From Chitinophagaceae bacterium (GTDB taxonomy: Bacteria > Bacteroidota > Bacteroidia > Chitinophagales > Chitinophagaceae): a DNA stretch of 5,579 nt. The stretch lies in the NCBI GenBank assembly GCA_003456175.1, contig DMPB01000060.1, positions 4,740 to 10,318 on the forward strand. Direction: 5' to 3'. Positions within the stretch are counted from its first letter, which is position 1; the number at the start of each line of letters is the position of its first letter. This document shows positions 1-4,423 of the stretch, in pieces. The notes under the pieces are model-generated. The model was not told where the DNA came from, searched no databases, and saw nothing but the letters and a program-made list of their open reading frames with translations. Made by a program: the position numbers and the translations under genes.

Positions 1-1421
1 ATATTGTGTTAAGCATGAAGGCCAGTAACACACAAGTAATGGTACAAGCTTATCGGTTATTAGTGCAAACCATGACTAACGAATTTGGCGAATGCTATCC
101 GCTGCACCTAGGTGTTACCGAAGCCGGCGATGGTGAAGATGGCCGTATTAAAAGTGCCGTTGGTATTGGCACCTTATTAGAAGATGGTATTGGCGATACT
201 GTTCGTGTGAGCCTTACTGAAGATCCAGAATTTGAAATTCCAGTTTGCCGCGATTTGGTGAAGCGCTATAACTTCGGTTTGCCAATAATCACAACCGAGC
301 AGGTAACACCGGTTCCGTCAATTGATAAATTACCTTATGTTCCTTTTGAGTACAAGCGTGCAAAAACTTTCGCTGTAGATACCATTGGTGGTAAGCAAGT
401 ACCCGTAGTAATTGCCGATTTAAGTAAGCTAACACACCTTACGGTAAATGATTTACGCCAAGTAGGCTACAACTACGATGCCGCTACCGATAAATGGAGC
501 ATCAGCGATTTAGCTGCCGATTTCATTTTTACGGGTCATCCAGAGTTGCCCTTTGCATTGCCCGGTACGCTTAAAGTAGTAACATGGCCTAACCATTGGG
601 CTGCTGCAGCCGATCAAAGCAAATACTTCCCCATTTTTGATATCCACGGTTATGTTACCGCCCCATCAAAAAGCAATGTACTCAACTTCGTAATGGTCGA
701 TTGCTTTAGCGATGATACCAACATTAACGATTTTACCTACTTAGAAACTATTGCCAACGATCCAACAGTAGTTATTTGTTTAAGCAGTAAGCGAAGCAAT
801 GCGGCACAAGCAGTACGCCGTATGGCAGCACATTTGCAATCAAAGCAAATTCAAAACCCTATTATTCTCATTACCGATAGCAACTGGGTAACTGCCGATG
901 AGCATTTAATTCATTATGCAACTGAAACAGGTGCATTATTAATTGATGGAATTGGCGATGGTATTTGTTTGGGCATGTCGGCACAAGCATACCAACAATT
1001 CAACGAAACCGCTTTAAGCGGTCGCCGTTATCAGGCGGGCGAAGGTGCCGAGGGGGCTGAGTTCTTTATCAACAATACAGCATTTGGCATATTGCAAGCC
1101 ACACGTACACGTATCTCCAAAACAGAATACATAAGCTGCCCTAGCTGTGGCCGTACTTTATTTGACTTACAAGAAACAACCGCCAAAATACGAGCTGTAA
1201 CCAACCATTTAAAAGGCGTTAAAATTGCCATTATGGGTTGTATAGTGAACGGCCCTGGCGAAATGGCCGATGCCGATTTTGGTTATGTTGGGAGTGGTGT
1301 TGGTAAAATAACCCTGTACAAAGGCAAAGAAGTGGTGAAGAAAAATATCAATAGTGAAATTGCTGTAGACGAACTGATTCAATTATTAAAAGATAACAAC
1401 GCTTGGGTAGAACCAGCTTAA
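1..1421 (+). CDS. ispG: 4-hydroxy-3-methylbut-2-enyl diphosphate synthase (IspG/GcpE), long form, 5'-truncated by window edge
   Basis: IspG is an iron-sulfur enzyme that reductively opens 2-C-methyl-D-erythritol 2,4-cyclodiphosphate to HMBPP in the MEP isoprenoid pathway, in the cytosol. The reading frame is open from the window edge (first whole codon at 3), so the start lies upstream. Numbering from the codon at 6, residues 3-90 are the end of the catalytic TIM barrel (SMKASN, LHLGVTEAG, GIGDTVRVSLTEDP). Residues about 92-366 are an extra domain absent from short IspG such as that of E. coli. Residues about 367-471 are the [4Fe-4S] domain, with ligands visible as CPSC (Cys378, Cys381), Cys412 in MGCIVNGPGE, and Glu419. 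The insertion makes this the long form known from Bacteroidota, Chlamydiae and plants. From the family length I infer that roughly 190-200 N-terminal residues are missing. All key residues in view are intact. The HAD gene follows after two bases. Confidence 0.97.
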   Translation, partial: IVLSMKASNTQVMVQAYRLLVQTMTNEFGECYPLHLGVTEAGDGEDGRIKSAVGIGTLLEDGIGDTVRVSLTEDPEFEIPVCRDLVKRYNFGLPIITTEQVTPVPSIDKLPYVPFEYKRAKTFAVDTIGGKQVPVVIADLSKLTHLTVNDLRQVGYNYDAATDKWSISDLAADFIFTGHPELPFALPGTLKVVTWPNHWAAAADQSKYFPIFDIHGYVTAPSKSNVLNFVMVDCFSDDTNINDFTYLETIANDPTVVICLSSKRSNAAQAVRRMAAHLQSKQIQNPIILITDSNWVTADEHLIHYATETGALLIDGIGDGICLGMSAQAYQQFNETALSGRRYQAGEGAEGAEFFINNTAFGILQATRTRISKTEYISCPSCGRTLFDLQETTAKIRAVTNHLKGVKIAIMGCIVNGPGEMADADFGYVGSGVGKITLYKGKEVVKKNINSEIAVDELIQLLKDNNAWVEPA

Positions 1422-1423
1422 CA

Positions 1424-2044
1424 ATGGCACAGCACAACATTAAAAATATCATTTTCGATTTGGGCGGCATTTTGCTAACCATCGATTATCAAAAAACAGA
1501 AGATGCTTTTGTAGCGCTAGGCGTTCAAAACTTCAAGGCTTTGTATGCACAGCATCATGCAAGCCATTTGTTTGAGCAGTTAGAAATTGGTGCTATCAGT
1601 AACGAAGCCTTTTTTGATGCTTTGCGAACTACTGCGAACGTTCATCTTTCAAATGAACAAATAACCACCGCTTGGAATGCTATGTTGGGGCAATTTCCGG
1701 CCGATCGTATCGCTGCATTGCAAGCATTAAGCAAGCATTATCGTATATTTTTATATTCTAATACAAATGCTATTCATCATGCTGCGTTTATGCAGATTTT
1801 TGAAACGCAATTCCCTGAGATATCTTTCGATAACATTTTCGAAAAAGCATATTACAGCCATACGTTTGGTTATCGCAAGCCTTACGCGAGTTCATACACA
1901 CAATTACTTGCCGATGCTGGCCTTGCGGCAAATGAAACGCTGTTTATAGATGATACATTTGTTAATATTGAAGGGGCTAAGGCAGCAGGCTTACTTACTG
2001 CACACGTTGTTCCGCCTAGTACTTTCTTATCGTTAGGATTATAA
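1424..2044 (+). CDS. HAD-superfamily (subfamily IA, YihX-like) hydrolase
   Basis: This 206-residue protein is a predicted cytosolic phosphatase of the haloacid dehalogenase superfamily; its substrate cannot be read from sequence. Motif I is IIFDLGGILL, with nucleophile Asp12. Residues 20-95 form the likely helical cap. Motif II is FLYSNTN (Ser112, Asn113), motif III is the lysine of GYRKP (Lys152), and motif IV is FIDDTFVNIEGAKAAG (Asp176, Asp177). The second Asp of the usual DxD motif I is Gly14, as in YihX-type sugar phosphatases, whose motif I reads DLGN. I chose the ATG at 1424 because the protein then begins just before motif I, as is normal for the family; a GTG at 1403 would overlap ispG. 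The two-base gap to the ispG stop suggests co-transcription and perhaps translational coupling. A role in isoprenoid metabolism is possible but unsupported beyond adjacency. Confidence 0.88.
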   Translation: MAQHNIKNIIFDLGGILLTIDYQKTEDAFVALGVQNFKALYAQHHASHLFEQLEIGAISNEAFFDALRTTANVHLSNEQITTAWNAMLGQFPADRIAALQALSKHYRIFLYSNTNAIHHAAFMQIFETQFPEISFDNIFEKAYYSHTFGYRKPYASSYTQLLADAGLAANETLFIDDTFVNIEGAKAAGLLTAHVVPPSTFLSLGL

Positions 2045-2048
2045 TAAC

Positions 2049-2094
2049 ACCTTGCGGAAAATGTTATCGCTCGAGCCATCATTTACCGTAAGGT
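2049..2094. terminator. Inverted repeat between convergent genes, probable bidirectional terminator
   Basis: The arms 2049-2057 (ACCTTGCGG) and 2086-2094 (CCGTAAGGT) pair over 9 bp with one G-U. After a single A-A mismatch, 2059-2063 (AAATG) pairs with 2080-2084 (CATTT). The tip holds the palindrome GCTCGAGC (2069-2076). It lies five bases after the HAD stop and five bases before the stop of the opposing membrane protein gene, where a shared terminator is expected. The flanks are only moderately T-rich (ATGTTTATTT on the + strand, GTTATTATAA on the - strand), so termination in either direction is inferred from position and fold. Confidence 0.55.
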
Positions 2095-2098
2095 ATGT

Positions 2099-2359
2099 TT
2101 ATTTAACTTCTTCAAAGTCAATATACTCTGCATCGGTAACACTAGTATCAACATTTTTCGCATGATGGCGATGTTGTTGTGTTGATGTTTGCTGATATTG
2201 TTGTTGCTGCTGATATTGTTGTTGCGCAGCAGCTTTCATGGCTTGCATTTGTGCTTTTACGGCCCTTGTTGCTTTCATAACAGGTAGTACAATACGTGTT
2301 ACAAACTTGAATAGCACATAGAGTACACACCCGAAAAACAAGAATTGAAACGGTGTCAT
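2099..2359 (-). CDS. Small Gln-rich single-pass membrane protein (DUF4834-like)
   Basis: This 86-residue protein has a hydrophobic segment at residues 4-27 (FQFLFFGCVLYVLFKFV and on), most likely one N-terminal membrane helix. A basic stretch follows (KATRAVKAQ, 29-37), consistent with a cytosolic C-terminal tail. Residues 46-62 are Gln/Tyr-rich, then comes a His/Lys patch (HRHHAK), and the protein ends in DAEYIDFEEVK (76-86). The hydrophobic start, variable polar middle and acidic-aromatic end match my memory of DUF4834-type proteins found across Bacteroidota; this family call is from memory and unverified. Its function is unknown. It is transcribed away from rimP and towards the HAD gene, so it is probably monocistronic. 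The ATG at 2359 has no Shine-Dalgarno sequence, which is normal for the phylum. Part of the Gln tract is a perfect 18-bp tandem duplication. Confidence 0.75.
   Translation of the reverse strand: MTPFQFLFFGCVLYVLFKFVTRIVLPVMKATRAVKAQMQAMKAAAQQQYQQQQQYQQTSTQQHRHHAKNVDTSVTDAEYIDFEEVK
2190..2225. repeat. Perfect 18-bp tandem duplication inside the Gln-rich coding tract
   Basis: TGCTGATATTGTTGTTGC occurs at 2190-2207 and again, identically, at 2208-2225. Read on the minus strand, each copy adds six codons to the QQQYQQ-type tract of the small membrane protein. Perfect identity, including third codon positions, points to recent replication slippage. The 18-bp length keeps the frame, so copy number could vary between strains without breaking the gene. 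Confidence 0.9.
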
Positions 2360-2415
2360 GGTGTAAAAGTATAGCTTTCATGCATGCCGCCTTGTTAAAA
2401 CGCTACAAACAGTTA

Positions 2416-2448
2416 TTTGGAAGTAAATACATTAATCGCTTACATTTG
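2416..2448 (+). promoter_or_regulatory. Bacteroidota-type promoter for rimP-nusA(-infB)
   Basis: TTTG at 2416-2419 and TACATTTG at 2441-2448 match the -33 (TTTG) and -7 (TAnnTTTG) elements of the Bacteroidota housekeeping sigma factor, with a 21-base spacer inside the range described for the phylum. All six fixed -7 positions match. Transcription would start near 2452-2456, leaving a leader of about 55 bases before the rimP ATG at 2510. The position, in the divergent intergenic region just upstream of a conserved operon, supports it. Confidence 0.65.
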
Positions 2449-2468
2449 CATCGGAAAAAGAAGCAATT

Positions 2469-2500
2469 GAAGGGAACGACTAACGTTCCCTTCTCTTTTT
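2469..2500 (+). terminator. Intrinsic-terminator-like hairpin in the rimP leader (possible attenuator)
   Basis: GAAGGGAACG (2469-2478) and CGTTCCCTTC (2484-2493) form a perfect 10-bp stem with the five-base loop ACTAA, followed at once by TCTTTTT (2494-2500). This is the form of a Rho-independent terminator on the + strand. It lies downstream of the predicted promoter (2416-2448) and 16 bases before the rimP start codon, and no + strand gene upstream obviously needs it: the HAD gene ends 425 bases earlier and has its own inverted repeat. An attenuator in the operon leader is the best reading. A structure acting on rimP translation is an alternative. Confidence 0.7.
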
Positions 2501-2509
2501 AACTGAACT

Positions 2510-2986
2510 ATGGGTACTGAAAATTTTAGTGTAATTGAACGTATAGGCGATTGGGTGAACCAATTATTAGCCGATAGCCCTGAACACTTTTTAGTGAAGG
2601 TGAAAATAAAGCCAACCAACAACATCAAGGTGTATGTTGATGGCGATAAAGGTATTACCATTGAACAATGCGTTCATTTGAATAGAAAGCTATATAAGCT
2701 TATTGAAGAGAGTGCTATGTATGCCGATGGCGATTTTTCGTTAGAGGTTTCTAGTCCGGGTGTTGATGAACCCTTACAGTTACAGCGTCAGTATCACAAA
2801 AATGTTGGAAGGTTTATTGAAATTGTATTTACGAATGATGATGTAAAGGAAGGAAAGTTAATAGCCGTAGCAGAAGCCGATATTTTACTAGAACATACAG
2901 AAGGAAAGGGTAAAAAAGCAATTACACAACAATTAGTAATACCTTTTACAGAAATAAAAAAAGCAACCATTCAAATTAAGTTTTAA
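2510..2986 (+). CDS. rimP: Ribosome maturation factor RimP
   Basis: RimP (formerly YhbC) binds the 30S ribosomal subunit and assists its maturation in the cytosol. The 158-residue length is typical. The N-terminal alpha/beta domain carries the family signatures VYVDGDKGITIEQCVHLNRKL (41-61, with the DxDxGI core) and LEVSSPGVDEPL (78-89). The C-terminal SH3-like barrel runs from about 95 (YHKNVGRFIEI) to the end (IPFTEIKKATIQIKF). The usual Arg of the SSPG-DRPL signature is Glu87 here, which I take as lineage variation. The ATG at 2510 is preceded by A/T-rich sequence and a hairpin, with no Shine-Dalgarno motif. Its position just upstream of nusA and infB is the classic arrangement found in most bacteria and confirms the call. 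Confidence 0.96.
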   Translation: MGTENFSVIERIGDWVNQLLADSPEHFLVKVKIKPTNNIKVYVDGDKGITIEQCVHLNRKLYKLIEESAMYADGDFSLEVSSPGVDEPLQLQRQYHKNVGRFIEIVFTNDDVKEGKLIAVAEADILLEHTEGKGKKAITQQLVIPFTEIKKATIQIKF

Positions 2987-3031
2987 AAAAAGCGGCAATA
3001 GTAGCCGATGATACCATAAATCGAAAAAACA

Positions 3032-4279
3032 ATGGCAAGCATTAACCTTGTAGATGCGTTCCAAGAATTTAAAGACGCAGAAAACATAGACCGCCCTACG
3101 ATGATGAAGGTGGTGGAAGATGTGTTCAAAACATTGCTTCGCAAAAAATACGGTGCCGACGATAACTTCGATGTTATTGTTAATGCCGATAAAGGTGACC
3201 TTGAAATCTTCCGACGTCGTATGATTGTGGAAGATGGCGAAGTGAACGATCCGAATGCAGAAATTGCTTACACCGAAGCCATTAAAATTGAACCCGACTT
3301 TGAAGTAGGTGAAGAGTTGTATGAAGAAGTTGATATTCTCGATTTTGGCAGAAGAGCCATTTTAGCTGCAAAACAAACATTGGCAAGCCGTATCAGCGAT
3401 CTTAAAAAGAATGTACTCGTTAAAAAGTATAGTGATAGAATTGGTGAATTGGTAAGTGCAGAAGTACATCAGGTTTGGAAAAAAGAAGTATTGCTCATGG
3501 ACGATGAGGGCAACGAACTATTAATGCCTAAAAGCGAGCAGATACCTCAAGATTTCTTTAAAAAAGGAGAAAGTATCCGATGTGTGGTTAAACGGGTTGA
3601 CTTAAAAAACAACAATCCAGTTATTATCGTAAGCCGCACTAGTCCTGAGTTTTTAGCCAACTTATTAGAAATCGAAGTTCCCGAAATCGCAGATGGCCTC
3701 ATTAGTATCAAGAAAATTGTTCGTGAACCAGGCGAAAGAGCAAAAGTGGCTGTTGAAAGTTTCGATGATCGTATCGATCCGGTAGGAGCCTGCGTAGGTA
3801 TGAAGGGTAGCCGTATTCATGGTATTGTACGTGAATTAAAGAACGAGAACATTGATGTAATTAACTATACCAGCAATATTCAGTTATTGATTCAACGTAG
3901 CTTAACACCTGCTAAAATCAGCTACATGAATATTAATAACGAAGACAAGCAAGCCGATGTGTACCTAAAGGCAGATCAGGTGAGTTTAGCAATTGGTCGT
4001 CGTGGTGTTAATATCAAATTAGCCTGCGAACTAACAGGTTATGAAATTGATGTGTATCGTGAAGCAGAAGAGGGTGAAGAAGAATTTGATATCGATATCG
4101 ATGAATTCGGCGATGAAATAGATCAGTGGATTATAGATGAATTAAAGCGAGTGGGTTGTGATACCGCCAGAAGTGTATTAGCTTTGAGCGAAGCAGAATT
4201 AGAACGCAGAACTGATCTTGAAAAAGAAACAATTAGCGACATTCGTAGAATATTGAAAGAAGAATTCGAAAAAGAGTAA
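3032..4279 (+). CDS. nusA: Transcription termination/antitermination factor NusA
   Basis: NusA binds RNA polymerase and nascent RNA, promotes pausing and hairpin-dependent termination, and takes part in antitermination. The 415-residue protein has the N-terminal polymerase-binding domain (about 1-125, with DILDFGRRAILAAKQTL at 101-117) and the S1 domain (about 133-200). KH1 follows (about 203-280, with DPVGACVGMKGSRIHGIVREL and GMKG at 256-259), then KH2 (about 283-345, with AIGRRGVNIKLA at 320-331). After KH2 there is a strongly acidic linker (344-364) and one helical, helix-hairpin-helix-like segment (365-412: WIIDELKRVGCDTARSVLALS). It therefore lacks the paired acidic repeats of E. coli NusA, which is about 80 residues longer. 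The gene starts 45 bases after rimP and is probably co-transcribed with it. The start is fixed by the expected NusA beginning (INLVDAFQEFKDAENID). Confidence 0.98.
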   Translation: MASINLVDAFQEFKDAENIDRPTMMKVVEDVFKTLLRKKYGADDNFDVIVNADKGDLEIFRRRMIVEDGEVNDPNAEIAYTEAIKIEPDFEVGEELYEEVDILDFGRRAILAAKQTLASRISDLKKNVLVKKYSDRIGELVSAEVHQVWKKEVLLMDDEGNELLMPKSEQIPQDFFKKGESIRCVVKRVDLKNNNPVIIVSRTSPEFLANLLEIEVPEIADGLISIKKIVREPGERAKVAVESFDDRIDPVGACVGMKGSRIHGIVRELKNENIDVINYTSNIQLLIQRSLTPAKISYMNINNEDKQADVYLKADQVSLAIGRRGVNIKLACELTGYEIDVYREAEEGEEEFDIDIDEFGDEIDQWIIDELKRVGCDTARSVLALSEAELERRTDLEKETISDIRRILKEEFEKE

Positions 4280-4285
4280 CATAGA

Positions 4286-4414
4286 AGTAATGTTCGGGTT
4301 ACTAAACTTTCACCACAGGTATTAAGTTTGGCAACCCTTAAGTATAATCGTTTAACGCACAAGCCTAAGTGTAAATAGGCAAAAACCCAAGTAAAAGCTC
4401 CGCAACGTTGGAGC
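4286..4414 (+). other. Cluster of small inverted repeats in the nusA-infB spacer
   Basis: The 144-base spacer holds several short potential stems. AGTAA/TTACT pairs at 4286-4290 and 4299-4303, with an alternative AGTAAC/GTTACT starting at 4275. TTAAG/CTTAA pairs at 4322-4326 and 4337-4341, with inner GG/CC. GCCTA/TAGGC pairs at 4363-4367 and 4376-4380. GCTCC/GGAGC pairs at 4397-4401 and 4410-4414, ending nine bases before the infB start. None has a T-tract, so none looks like an intrinsic terminator. Each stem alone could arise by chance. Their density, and the position of the last one, suggest leader structure affecting infB translation. Confidence 0.35.
4323..4330 (+). promoter_or_regulatory. 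Possible internal promoter element for infB
   Basis: TAAGTTTG at 4323-4330 matches all fixed positions of the Bacteroidota -7 element TAnnTTTG and lies in the nusA-infB spacer. The expected -33 TTTG is poor: the nearest sequence at a suitable distance is GTTAC at 4298-4302. If used, transcription would start near 4335-4338 and give infB a leader of about 85-90 bases carrying two small hairpins. This may be a secondary promoter inside the operon. Confidence 0.3.
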
Positions 4415-4423
4415 CCGTATAAT

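Noticed and set aside
1403..1423. Upstream GTG start for the HAD gene overlapping the end of ispG
   Set aside because: The ATG at 1424 places motif I at residues 9-18 as usual for the family. The seven extra residues are encoded by bases already used by ispG and look unrelated to HAD proteins.
2364..2371. Minus-strand TACTTTTA as a -7 element for the small membrane protein, implying a leaderless mRNA
   Set aside because: It matches TAnnTTTG with one mismatch and has no TTTG at a proper distance upstream, so it is too weak to annotate.
2148..2381. Alternative minus-strand frame overlapping the small membrane protein
   Set aside because: It is Cys/Thr/Ser-rich with no coherent membrane segment, whereas the frame at 2099-2359 has a clean helix and a conserved-looking tail.
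2379..2386. CATGCATG palindrome in the divergent intergenic region
   Set aside because: It is an isolated 8-bp palindrome with no second copy nearby, so an operator call is not supported.
4343..4348. TATAAT, with another at 4418-4423, as E. coli-type -10 boxes
   Set aside because: There is no -35 at 16-18 bases, the phylum uses a different promoter consensus, and the second copy abuts the infB start codon. AT-rich chance is the simplest explanation.
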